From contig NZ_JAFIBU010000001.1 of the NCBI RefSeq assembly GCF_017833255.1, forward strand, positions 2,697,001-2,761,000: DNA of 64,000 nucleotides. The letters are read 5' to 3'. The number at the start of each line of letters is the position of its first letter. Position 1 is the first letter of the stretch. The notes beneath the pieces are model-generated. The model did no database searches. It was not told where the DNA came from and saw nothing but the letters and a program-made list of their open reading frames with translations. Of this stretch, positions 28,370-36,298 are shown piece by piece. Position numbers and translations under genes: made by a program. The DNA is from Paenibacillus sp. PvR098. GTDB lineage: Bacteria; Bacillota; Bacilli; Paenibacillales; NBRC-103111.

Positions 28370-28415
28370 AAAAAAAAGCTACGTCAGACCGCACCGCGGT
28401 TAGCTGACATAGCAC
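28370..28415 (-). terminator. Terminator of the diiron/aldehyde dehydrogenase operon
   Basis: GCTA-C-GTCAG and CTGAC-A-TAGC pair around an inner CCGC/GCGG stem, and on the minus strand a run of eight Ts follows. It lies 16 bp past the last stop of the dctP remnant, as expected for the terminator of the once intact gene. The 28416-28430 and 28150-28369 stretches hold no gene that I can see. Confidence 0.75.
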
Positions 28416-28430
28416 TTTTACGCATCATAT

Positions 28431-28605
28431 TTATTTTTGGTTAGCTTGGATAAGTTCCTTGATCATGGGGTTGGCCACCGGTTTGCAATGAAGTGTACAC
28501 TTCAGGCAATGTCATCGGAGTTGGACCTGCCCCTACTGCAGACCAAAAATCTTGAATGGCCGGGCTGCCGACAATACGAATCTTTCCGGCCTTCCCATAA
28601 TTATT
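28431..28605 (-). pseudogene. Internally deleted remnant of a TRAP dctP gene
   Basis: About 40 codons read GKIRIVGSPAIQDFWSA, then GPTPMTLPEVYTSLQTG, the hallmark block of DctP-type TRAP substrate-binding proteins (the intact homologue at 50819 has KLRVPGS...PELYTSLQQG). Directly after QTG the frame breaks; in the +1 frame VANPMIKELIQANQK and a stop follow, as a plausible C-terminus. So the middle of the gene and its 5' part are missing. It sits right behind the aldehyde dehydrogenase gene, which suggests that the operon once had its own TRAP transporter. Confidence 0.7.
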
Positions 28606-28615
28606 ACATGATGAT

Positions 28616-30112
28616 CTACAGATGAATCATGACGTTCACTGTCTTATTTTGAGTATAGCTGTACAATTCCTCAATACCTTCTTCGGAATCAATTCCGCTG
28701 TTTTTCTGCCCGGTATAGGGCACCCCGATGAAATGACGGGAAGTTCCATTAATCCAGGTAAATCCGGCCTCCAATTGATCGATCATTCTGAACGCTTTGT
28801 TGATATCCTTCGTCCAGACCGCTCCCGTTAACCCATAGCTGGCATCATTGGCCTGACGAATTACCTCCTGTTCATCCTCCCAGCGAATAACGCTTAACAC
28901 CGGGCCGAAAATTTCTTCCTGTGCAATGCTCATATCGTTCGTAACCTCAATAAATACCGTAGGCCGGATATAATATCCTTTTTCAAATTCATCCCCGCGG
29001 GGACTCTCTCCACCCGTCAAGCAGATAGCTCCCTGCTCTTTACCCATCTTGATATAATGATGTACTTTGTCGTACTGGTTCTTCGATATGATACAGCCCA
29101 TCTGTGTATCCGGATCCAACGGATGACCCACACGAATTTGTTCGATGGATTCCTTCAGCTTTAGAACAAACTCGTCATGAATGTCCTTGTGAAGAAACAA
29201 TCTGCTTGTCGAGCCGCAGGACTGCCCCTGCCAGGTGAAATTCATTCCGCTCACCGCGCCTTGTACGGCTTTCTCGATATCCGCATCGGGAAAAACAATC
29301 ATCGGGTTTTTGCCGCCGAGCTCCAGGCTCACATGTTTAATGGCTACTTCCGCTGCCGACATTTGAATGCGCCGCCCGGTTTCGAAGCTGCCAATTAAGG
29401 CTATCCGCTTGACTTTCGGATGACGCACCAAGGCATTACCGGTCGTTGCGCCATCACCGCTGACGATGTTAACGACACCCTTCGGAAAAATATCCTTGAT
29501 TAGCTCGGCCATGAACAATGGGGCTAGCGGGGCTTGATCAGGGACTTTCAGAACCAGAGTATTGCCGGTCAGAATAGGCGCTCCAATTTTGGATGCCGCA
29601 AACATGATCGGATGATTGAAAGGGATGATCCGGCCAACCACCCCGTAGGGTTCCCTGCGGGTGATATGCCAGTTATCTACGGTAGAGGGTATGGTAACTC
29701 CTTTCATTTCCATAGCCGCTCCACACTGGTAATTCAGCATATTACAGGCCAAATGTACATCAGGAACCATGTTTGCAATCGGATTGCCTGAATTAATGGA
29801 ATCCATTAATGCCAGATCCTTCGCGTTTGCTTCCAAAACGGAGATGAATTTTCTTATGAGGGCAATTCTTTCCGTCAGAGGAGTTTTGCGCCATGCCGGA
29901 AATGCTTCTGACGCCGCCTTGACAGCCCGTTCCATATCACTTTCTTGCGCAAAAGGAACTTTAGCCAAATGCTCTTTCGTCGCCGGACAGTAGGTGTCAT
30001 AGGTTTCTCCCCCCAGAGCATCTACCAATTCTCCACCGATCAGCATCTTCCAAGGACGCTGCAACAGCTCTCTTGCGCGGCTTTCATTTAAATCTCTCTG
30101 TTCTCTGGACAA
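28616..30112 (-). CDS. NAD(P)-dependent aldehyde dehydrogenase
   Basis: 498 residues of the ALDH superfamily (betaine-aldehyde-dehydrogenase-like). Visible: the catalytic-Glu motif VSLELGGKNPMIV, the Cys nucleophile region FTWQGQSCGSTSRL, and the C-terminal EEIFGPVLSVIRW and PYTGQKNSG. TTG start at 30112 with AAGGAGGGG upstream. Last intact gene of the LysR-headed operon, 15 bp after the SDR gene. An SDR followed by an ALDH suggests stepwise oxidation of an alcohol to an acid. Confidence 0.93.
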   Translation of the reverse strand: MSREQRDLNESRARELLQRPWKMLIGGELVDALGGETYDTYCPATKEHLAKVPFAQESDMERAVKAASEAFPAWRKTPLTERIALIRKFISVLEANAKDLALMDSINSGNPIANMVPDVHLACNMLNYQCGAAMEMKGVTIPSTVDNWHITRREPYGVVGRIIPFNHPIMFAASKIGAPILTGNTLVLKVPDQAPLAPLFMAELIKDIFPKGVVNIVSGDGATTGNALVRHPKVKRIALIGSFETGRRIQMSAAEVAIKHVSLELGGKNPMIVFPDADIEKAVQGAVSGMNFTWQGQSCGSTSRLFLHKDIHDEFVLKLKESIEQIRVGHPLDPDTQMGCIISKNQYDKVHHYIKMGKEQGAICLTGGESPRGDEFEKGYYIRPTVFIEVTNDMSIAQEEIFGPVLSVIRWEDEQEVIRQANDASYGLTGAVWTKDINKAFRMIDQLEAGFTWINGTSRHFIGVPYTGQKNSGIDSEEGIEELYSYTQNKTVNVMIHL

Positions 30113-30127
30113 TGATTGCCCCTCCTT

Positions 30128-30883
30128 CTAGTGCATACTTGACCCGCCGTCCACGTTGAGCATTTGTCCAGATACAAACTTCGCTTGATCGGACACCAGG
30201 AAAAGAATGACCCCGCTCATATCTTCAGACACTCCCGAGCGGCGAATCGATTGCCTCGATATAGCCCCTTTAATGGCAGCATCGTTAATCGTTGTGCGAG
30301 GCACATCCGTTAAAGTTAATCCTGGTGAAAGTGTGTTTACATTGATCCCAAATTCACCGATTTCTCTGGCAAGCGCACGGGTAAATCCAATGATACCTGC
30401 TTTAGACGTTACATAATGAAGGTAATAAGGCCTTCCTTCCAGTACAGTTGCCGAAGTTACATTAACAATGGTTCCCGAGCGCCGCTGCTTCATATGCGGC
30501 ACAATCGCCCTACAGGATAAGAATGCGCCTCTTAAATTAATGGCCATGGCCCGATCCCATTCCTCGATAGAAATTTCTTCGAATGGCTTCATTTGTATGG
30601 TTGAGAAATAGGCCGCATTATTAATGAGAATATCGACCTTGCCCCATTGTTTAATCACTTCGTCTGCCATTCTTTTCGTGCTTTCTTCATTAGAAACATC
30701 GACTTGAACCGAGATTGCCTCGAGATGTTGATCTCTTAATTCTTGGGCAACGCTTTCAGCTTTCTCAGCATTGATCTCTGCGATGACAACTTTGGCCCCA
30801 TGCTCAGCCAGTGTTTTTGCATATGCCTTTCCCAGTCCTTGTCCGCTGCCCGTAATTACAGCGACCCTGTCTTTTAAGATCAT
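30128..30883 (-). CDS. SDR family oxidoreductase
   Basis: 251-residue classical short-chain dehydrogenase. NAD(P) motif TGSGQGLGKAY at 11-21, NNAAY near 89-93, the catalytic Ser, Tyr and Lys (NVTSATVLEGRPYYLHYVTSKAG) and the C-terminal SGQMLNVDGGS. The overall type is that of FabG or glucose dehydrogenase relatives; substrate unknown. It follows the ferritin-like gene by 14 bp and precedes the ALDH gene by 15 bp. Confidence 0.93.
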   Translation of the reverse strand: MILKDRVAVITGSGQGLGKAYAKTLAEHGAKVVIAEINAEKAESVAQELRDQHLEAISVQVDVSNEESTKRMADEVIKQWGKVDILINNAAYFSTIQMKPFEEISIEEWDRAMAINLRGAFLSCRAIVPHMKQRRSGTIVNVTSATVLEGRPYYLHYVTSKAGIIGFTRALAREIGEFGINVNTLSPGLTLTDVPRTTINDAAIKGAISRQSIRRSGVSEDMSGVILFLVSDQAKFVSGQMLNVDGGSSMH

Positions 30884-30897
30884 ACTGAAGCAGCCCC

Positions 30898-31653
30898 CTA
30901 TTGTATTTTTGCGATGTCATAATTTCTTTTCGTCTGCAACCCCTTCATCTCGTCAGAAATAATCTTCAAAAACAGTTTTGAACACTCAATCCCTTCACGG
31001 ACCGCCTGCTGCGCCTCCAGTGTGGTGGCATGCTTCTTTAAAATCATTTCCGGTAAATTAATGGTATGAAATATCTCATCTTTACGAATTTTGTCTCCGT
31101 ATAATTCAGCTACTTCCTCATCATAGCCAGCGATATTCTCCGCAAAGACGGCGGTGGCTCTTAAACCAAACAAACGTTCATTCACCAACTGCGTAGTAGC
31201 TACGACATTTAAAAAATTAAAAGGATCTTTTACATTTGAGGCTCTGCTTAAACGCCCCAGCAAGTAATCCCAGAACATAGCGTAGCCTCTGGAAGGAGTC
31301 CTTCCCAAACTTTTCGGATCATAACCGCGTTTATTCAATAGATTATTAATCCACATGGCATGGTTGTGCTCATCCTGAACCTGCTGCAATAACGCCTGCT
31401 GCGTTTTGACATCCGGCGCAATCTCCAAAGTGTGCATGACCGAGTCTCTGATGTAAATCTCGTTATAATAACCGACGAATAAACGGTTTAAAACCGACGC
31501 CTTCACTTCCTCCGGGTCTTTCTCTTCTTCATCCTTAGAAAGCCACATTTCCGTATACCCTTCGGTATCAAAATATTGATCAACTTCCTTCGTAATGTGA
31601 TCAATAAAATCATCCGGATGATAAAGAAGTACATCTTGATTCGTGGTTGTCAT
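30898..31653 (-). CDS. Ferritin-like diiron-carboxylate protein
   Basis: 251 residues starting MTTTNQD at 31653 (AGGGAG 8 nt upstream; a longer frame exists but overlaps the nitroreductase gene). A four-helix diiron ligand set is visible: E65 (YYNEIYI), E95-x-x-H98 (DEHNH), E159 (LVNERLF) and E193-x-x-H196 (DEIFH). This is the E/ExxH/E/ExxH arrangement of ferritin-like oxygenases, oxidases and desaturases. I do not recognise the subfamily. Its place between a nitroreductase-fold flavoenzyme and two dehydrogenases suggests a catabolic oxygenase. Confidence 0.75.
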   Translation of the reverse strand: MTTTNQDVLLYHPDDFIDHITKEVDQYFDTEGYTEMWLSKDEEEKDPEEVKASVLNRLFVGYYNEIYIRDSVMHTLEIAPDVKTQQALLQQVQDEHNHAMWINNLLNKRGYDPKSLGRTPSRGYAMFWDYLLGRLSRASNVKDPFNFLNVVATTQLVNERLFGLRATAVFAENIAGYDEEVAELYGDKIRKDEIFHTINLPEMILKKHATTLEAQQAVREGIECSKLFLKIISDEMKGLQTKRNYDIAKIQ

Positions 31654-31697
31654 ATAAAAAACTCCCTTCATCAGTCGGTTAATGTTATGTGCTATTT

Positions 31698-32435
31698 TTA
31701 ATCTGGAATATCCGAGCTTTTCGTGCCGCCGAAAGCAGGGATTAACTGCCCGTCGCCGCGATATCTGGATCGGCGGACCAAGTCCATTCTTGCATAGAAC
31801 TGTTCGTCGTCCAGCCATCGGCTGCGGTCATAGGTTCCCTCATGAACGATCATCTCTTTGTCATGCCGATATCGCGTTTGCTGATAATTTACTGGATAGC
31901 CGATCGGCAGCGTACACGGGATATCGAAGCCGTCGGGTATGTCGAACAATTCTTTTAATCTGTCGCGATGAAATTGAAATGTCGACGCCGATGTTGTAGC
32001 GAGCCCAAAGGTTGTTGCCGCCAACCAAACAAGCAAGAGAGCCCCGCCAACGGAATGATGCAGAATTTCCTCGCATGTCCTATCTTCAATTTGCGGATAG
32101 GCCCTCTTTAGCCGGGGATCAACGAGCGGAATAAGATAAACCGGTACATTCAACATCCACCGCTTTGAGTCTACGGGAAAGCCCGGATCTGTGTTCAAAT
32201 ACTGCCGGTCATAGTAATCCACGTAAATTTCTCCGATTTTTCGGGTCATTTCCGGATCCTTTACGACAATGAACTCCCAAGGCTGGCTATTCGCTCCTGA
32301 CGGCCCCCATCTGGCTGATTCCAAAAGACTGTTGATAATCTCGTCTGATACCGGTTTCGTCTGATAGCCCCGAACCGCACGGCGATGCTTGACAACATCC
32401 ATAAAATCCGAATACAGTCCATCCTTCACATACAT
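31698..32435 (-). CDS. Nitroreductase family flavoprotein
   Basis: 245 residues: N-terminal HRRAVRGYQTKPVSDE and ARWGPSGANSQPWEFIVV (FMN-binding), with HHSVGGALLLVWLAATTFGL in the middle. The fold is shared by nitroreductases, BluB and flavin reductases. AAGGAGG lies 7 nt before the ATG. First structural gene of the operon, 44 bp ahead of the diiron protein, so it might feed electrons to it; this is an inference. Confidence 0.88.
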   Translation of the reverse strand: MYVKDGLYSDFMDVVKHRRAVRGYQTKPVSDEIINSLLESARWGPSGANSQPWEFIVVKDPEMTRKIGEIYVDYYDRQYLNTDPGFPVDSKRWMLNVPVYLIPLVDPRLKRAYPQIEDRTCEEILHHSVGGALLLVWLAATTFGLATTSASTFQFHRDRLKELFDIPDGFDIPCTLPIGYPVNYQQTRYRHDKEMIVHEGTYDRSRWLDDEQFYARMDLVRRSRYRGDGQLIPAFGGTKSSDIPD

Positions 32436-32677
32436 GCATAACCCTCCTTACAAGTTGTTTGATTTTTCTGAAAATAAAAGAGAGGCCTAGGATACAGCCT
32501 CCATAGATCGAACGTAAAATGAACTTGATCTAAGGCATACCCAGCGGACCATGCTTTAGTCGGAGAAGAAACCATAAATGCTTCATAAGATTATTGTAGC
32601 TGGGGGAATCAACCAAAGTAAAATGAGAATTTTTAATAACATGATGCAATTTATCAATACTTGAAAGAGTAGAACAC

Positions 32678-33598
32678 CTAATCCGCAAAAGTTTCGTTAA
32701 GAATACTTTTCCTTTGGTTAGCGCTTTCTTTTAAAAGATTATAAAATAGGGAAAACAGTTCTTTATGCGGACTTGCCCGGTAAAAAAAGTAAATACTGCT
32801 TGATAGGTCCTTCGACAGATGGCATGGGATTTCCACCATTTGACCCGATTGTATTTCTTCTTCCACACAAAGATAAGGAAGAAACGTTATGATATTGCCC
32901 TGCTTGACCAACTGCTTAGCCAGCTCCAGGTTATCAATTACCATTTGGGGCTTTAATTCAATCTGTTCCTCTTTACATAGCTCTATCAATTGATGGCTGT
33001 AGTGATAAACATCCTTTTCCGGGCTGAGCAGGGCCAAAGGGTATCGGGTGAGATCATGGGCCTTAACATTACCGACCATGGCTCTCTCCGGACTTGATAC
33101 CAGAACGGTCGGCTCCTTCCAGAGCAATTCTACATGATTTGCTTTTGCAATGTTGTAAGCGGAGAGCAGAACCACATCTATAATTCCTTTAGAGAACATC
33201 TCAATTAATTGATAAGGTTGGCTTACGGTTCTGATGTTCAATGGTATATATCCATAATGCTTCTGAAGGCCGGGAATAATATCCGACAGTAAATACCGTG
33301 CGCATAGGGGGGTAACACCTATTGAAAACTCGGAGTACGACGAAAATTCCAGAAGCGTCTTTGTCGCTTCATCCGAAGCAGCTATGATTTTTTTGGATTG
33401 CTCAAAAAAATATTCACCCGCCGGTGTCAATTGTATGATTTTACCTTGCCGGTGCAGCAATTTTTGCTTGAGTTCTTCTTCCAATGCGCGGATACGTGTG
33501 CTTACCGTCGGTTGGGATATATGCAAGCTCAATGCCGCTTTGGAATAGCTTTTTAATTCCACGATCTGTACGAATGTTTTGAGTTGATCGATATCCAT
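32678..33598 (-). CDS. LysR family transcriptional regulator
   Basis: 306 residues starting MDIDQLKTF at 33598 (AGGTG upstream). N-terminal winged helix (SYSKAALSLHISQPTVSTRI) and a C-terminal co-inducer domain. It is on the same strand as the nitroreductase-diiron-SDR-ALDH operon, 242 bp upstream of it, and is its probable regulator. The 242-bp gap itself contains no gene. Confidence 0.9.
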   Translation of the reverse strand: MDIDQLKTFVQIVELKSYSKAALSLHISQPTVSTRIRALEEELKQKLLHRQGKIIQLTPAGEYFFEQSKKIIAASDEATKTLLEFSSYSEFSIGVTPLCARYLLSDIIPGLQKHYGYIPLNIRTVSQPYQLIEMFSKGIIDVVLLSAYNIAKANHVELLWKEPTVLVSSPERAMVGNVKAHDLTRYPLALLSPEKDVYHYSHQLIELCKEEQIELKPQMVIDNLELAKQLVKQGNIITFLPYLCVEEEIQSGQMVEIPCHLSKDLSSSIYFFYRASPHKELFSLFYNLLKESANQRKSILNETFAD

Positions 33599-33756
33599 TG
33601 CCACCACACCTGACCGATTTAATAATAAATCATACCAGCAACCACCATACACTTGTAAGCTCTATTGTAACAGTCTTTAACTGCATTCATCCACAAAAAA
33701 TACAGGGGGTAACAGTTTTAGACATACAGATGAACCTATTCAAAGAGCACAACATA

Positions 33757-33786
33757 ACAAGCTGTCCGCCGCGGCAGACAGCTTGT
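33757..33786. other. Stable hairpin in a gene-free stretch
   Basis: ACAAGCTGTC and GACAGCTTGT form a perfect 10-bp stem with a G/C-rich loop. The surrounding 33653-34026 stretch has no convincing ORF; it contains this hairpin, a second weaker one (CCAG...CTGG around CTCT/AGAG at about 33850) and the terminator at 33926. I recognise no known riboswitch. Confidence 0.5.
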
Positions 33787-33925
33787 GCGTTATTCATGAT
33801 CCGAGCAAGTGCTATTGGCCTGCCTACACTGTGTTTTTGCCCTGACTCCAGCTTCTCTATGTGTAGAGAGACTGGACGTACGCGTCACCTAAAGTTATTT
33901 CAGAACACAACGGGAACAAATATGT

Positions 33926-33966
33926 AAAAAGCAGCTTGCCTTATTTTGTAAGCGAGCTGCTTTTTG
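33926..33966. terminator. Terminator-like hairpin
   Basis: AAAAAGCAGCT(t)GC and GC(g)AGCTGCTTTTT pair around a 10-nt A/T-rich loop, with T tracts on both strands. On the minus strand it lies downstream of the binding-protein gene (34027). Confidence 0.75.
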
Positions 33967-34026
33967 TAGTTTAGCTCTGGGTTCATCCAGCTTTTTCAAA
34001 GTATGCGTGAAGGCAGAGGTCTTTTA

Positions 34027-34800
34027 TTATTCTTTATCACCAGGTAAAGATTTTGGTTTTTCATTAAACCATTTCATATAAATCCGCTCATACGTTCCGT
34101 TTTTGGAAAGCGTACGTAAAGCGTTACTGATCCGGCCGGTATAGCGGCTCCTTTTGGTTAAAGCAATAGCATATTGTTCGTTGGTCAGCGTTTTACCCAC
34201 CATTTTTATTTTTCCTTTCCCGCTATGTTGAACAAAATATTTGGCATTCGGTTCATCGAAAATCACGGCATCTACCTTCTTATCCATTAACGCCTGATAG
34301 GCTTGAGATATATCCGGGTATGCCTGCACTTCCTTGATCCCTTTTTGTTTACTCAAGAAATCATATCCGGTTGTTCCGATTCGGGTGGCGACCACTTTCT
34401 TTTCTAAATCCTTGGCACTTTGGATATTTTGATTATCCGCCGCTGTAACCAAAACAAGGCCTGTGTCATAATAAGGGGTAGTAAAATCTATTTTTTTCAT
34501 GCGATTGCTTTTAAGGGTGATCCCAGCGATGCCGGCATCGATTTTTCCTGATTCCACCGCCTTCACCATTTCACCCATCCCCATGGGTTTGAGTTCATAT
34601 TTGAATCCGGCTTCCTTGGCAATCGCGTCCCATAATTCGATTTCAAAGCCCTTTTTTTCCTCATTCTCAACATAACTCAGCGGCTTGAGATTGTTTTCTA
34701 TACCCACTTGCAACGTTTTTTTCGTTCCGCATGAGGCTAAAAGGATGACTAAGATCAAAAGCTTGAAGATCAGCAAGGCTCTCGGACACCAGTATTTCAA
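34027..34800 (-). CDS. Family 3 (amino-acid type) ABC binding lipoprotein
   Basis: 257 residues. A lipoprotein signal ends at LLASC (Cys near 24), then an SBP_bac_3 fold: GIENNLKPLSYVENEEKKGFEIELWDAIAKE-type start, DAGIAGITLKSNRMKKIDFTTPY, and VVATRIGTTGY. The order is that of glutamine/polar amino acid receptors. TTG start at 34800 with AAGGAGGGG 7 nt upstream. No permease or ATPase gene is adjacent, so it is an orphan receptor or works with distant partners. Confidence 0.9.
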   Translation of the reverse strand: MKYWCPRALLIFKLLILVILLASCGTKKTLQVGIENNLKPLSYVENEEKKGFEIELWDAIAKEAGFKYELKPMGMGEMVKAVESGKIDAGIAGITLKSNRMKKIDFTTPYYDTGLVLVTAADNQNIQSAKDLEKKVVATRIGTTGYDFLSKQKGIKEVQAYPDISQAYQALMDKKVDAVIFDEPNAKYFVQHSGKGKIKMVGKTLTNEQYAIALTKRSRYTGRISNALRTLSKNGTYERIYMKWFNEKPKSLPGDKE

Positions 34801-34871
34801 CCTAATTCCCCTCCTTAGCGTGTTCAGGGATATTTTATCTCAGCTCATAAGTTCCTATACGAGTAACAACC

Positions 34872-35732
34872 TTACCGAATGAGTAATGGTTTTACGTCAG
34901 CAATGATGTGTTCAAGCTGGTTTGAGCATTGCATATACATTTGTTTTACAGCCTCATTATCCGTTGAGAGCCCGAACATCTCCATGTCCGCTTCGCATTT
35001 CTTTAATTGCGCCAATAATGAAGCCTTCTGCTGCGGCGCGGGAACTTTAAGCTGATCATCATATAAATCGACATACAGCTGCCCGTATGAATCGACTTGC
35101 CCCAGAAACACGTTCTCGATGGTTACACCCACCTTCCCCAGCTCGGTATAAAGCCATTCCCGACTTAATCCCATTGTTGCGAGAGGCTCATCCATCATTT
35201 TGCCGTCCATAATCACCGTCTGAGGTTCCTGCTCCGGTCCGACTGTAATACCCAAATGAGAGGGGGTTAAGGGCTGGTGTTCTTTTTTGACAAGAACGTT
35301 GATTTCTCCGCTAGGTTCAATGACCGCAAATTCGACGTCAGCTGTTTTGAACACATTCTTTTTTCGAAGCTGCTGGAGCAGTTCATCCGTTGACAGGCGT
35401 TCTTTCTTTATGTTATCTTCGAGAACTTTACCGTCCTTGATGAGTACGGTCGCTTTGCTGTCAATGAAATCGCGTAACCTTTTACTTTTCATTTGTAAGA
35501 ATTCTATTCCTAAAGAAACCATTACCCAAACAAATAAAGATACCAATCCCAAATACCAAGTAGCTTCCATATCTAATGAAATGTATGCGGCAAGGCTGCC
35601 GATGGTAATGCCGGTAATGTACTCGAAAAAAGAAAGCTGGGAAATTTGCCGCTTCCCCAAGAGCCTTGTCATCAAGAAAAGAATTACCACAGCGAACAAG
35701 GTTCGCAAACCGACCTCTAACCAATCGGGCAT
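34872..35732 (-). CDS. DUF421-DUF1657 fusion ('2Duf'), spore membrane protein
   Basis: About 286 residues from MPDWLEVG (ATG 35732; GGAGG 9 nt upstream). Residues about 5-80 form three membrane helices, followed by a DUF421 (YetF-type) cytoplasmic domain (DSKATVLIKDGK, PQTVIMDGKMM). The last about 55 residues (LLAQLKKCEADMEMFGLSTD...MYMQCSNQLEHII) are a DUF1657 domain. As I recall, this fusion is the 2Duf protein of spoVA2mob operons, linked to spore wet-heat resistance. Here no spoVA genes flank it; a 54-codon gene precedes it. Confidence 0.8.
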   Translation of the reverse strand: MPDWLEVGLRTLFAVVILFLMTRLLGKRQISQLSFFEYITGITIGSLAAYISLDMEATWYLGLVSLFVWVMVSLGIEFLQMKSKRLRDFIDSKATVLIKDGKVLEDNIKKERLSTDELLQQLRKKNVFKTADVEFAVIEPSGEINVLVKKEHQPLTPSHLGITVGPEQEPQTVIMDGKMMDEPLATMGLSREWLYTELGKVGVTIENVFLGQVDSYGQLYVDLYDDQLKVPAPQQKASLLAQLKKCEADMEMFGLSTDNEAVKQMYMQCSNQLEHIIADVKPLLIR

Positions 35733-35800
35733 GTTCCCCAACCTCCATGAATTCAACCTTCATATATCAACACATAGATTATTTGCTCCGAAGCTCGTTT

Positions 35801-35965
35801 TTAATGATGATAAATAATGGAATAAATATAAAACCCCACCCTTTCTTCGCTGACCATAGGGTCCGCAGCAGACTGTTGGATCGCCTGTGTAATCATTTCT
35901 TTAGCAAGCGATGCCGCAGCTTCCGCTTTTTTATATGTGTTTGCGTCAATTTGTTGTTGTGCCAT
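35801..35965 (-). CDS. 54-residue protein ahead of the 2Duf gene
   Basis: ATG at 35965, 11 nt after AGGAGG, reading 54 codons to TAA at 35801. The N-terminal 35 residues are an Ala/Gln/Lys-rich amphipathic helix (MAQQQIDANTYKKAEAA, LAKEMITQAIQQ); the end is aromatic (GFYIYSIIYHH). I know no family. It lies 68 bp before the 2Duf gene on the same strand, so co-expression in sporulation is likely but unproven. Confidence 0.6.
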   Translation of the reverse strand: MAQQQIDANTYKKAEAAASLAKEMITQAIQQSAADPMVSEERVGFYIYSIIYHH

Positions 35966-36055
35966 GTTCAGTTAATCCTCCTGTAAGTGGTTTGTAGAAC
36001 ACGTCTATTGTCTTCACATGAACATTTAATATGCATGATCAGGCATCCAACAATG

Positions 36056-36153
36056 TTATCCACAATGTTATCCACAATGAACAAAAGCATATTTCACCTT
36101 ATACCTATTGGAATGATTTTTTATTCACATATCCACATCTGCACTTATGCACA
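36056..36153 (+). repeat. Cluster of five DnaA-box-like sites
   Basis: Two perfect DnaA boxes (TTATCCACA at 36056 and 36068) and three one-mismatch sites (TTATTCACA 36121, ATATCCACA 36129, TTATGCACA 36145), all in the same direction, lie in the 333-bp gap 35966-36298 between divergent genes. No replication-origin genes are near. A DnaA-binding cluster with regulatory or titration function is the likely meaning. Confidence 0.65.
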
Positions 36154-36298
36154 ACGTTGACATCATAAGATTAAGCATATTAATATGTTTATATCGCATA
36201 GTACTTACTACCCATATCAACTCCGTTCGAACATCAGGGGCACAAAGGCCCAGAGGTTCTATTCTTGATACATACTTCTTTGGGCAGGAGCTGATGCA

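Noticed and set aside
36056-36076. Replication origin suggested by DnaA boxes
   Set aside because: No dnaA, dnaN, rpmH or gyr genes and no clear AT-rich unwinding element; the neighbours are accessory genes. Treated as a DnaA-box cluster instead.
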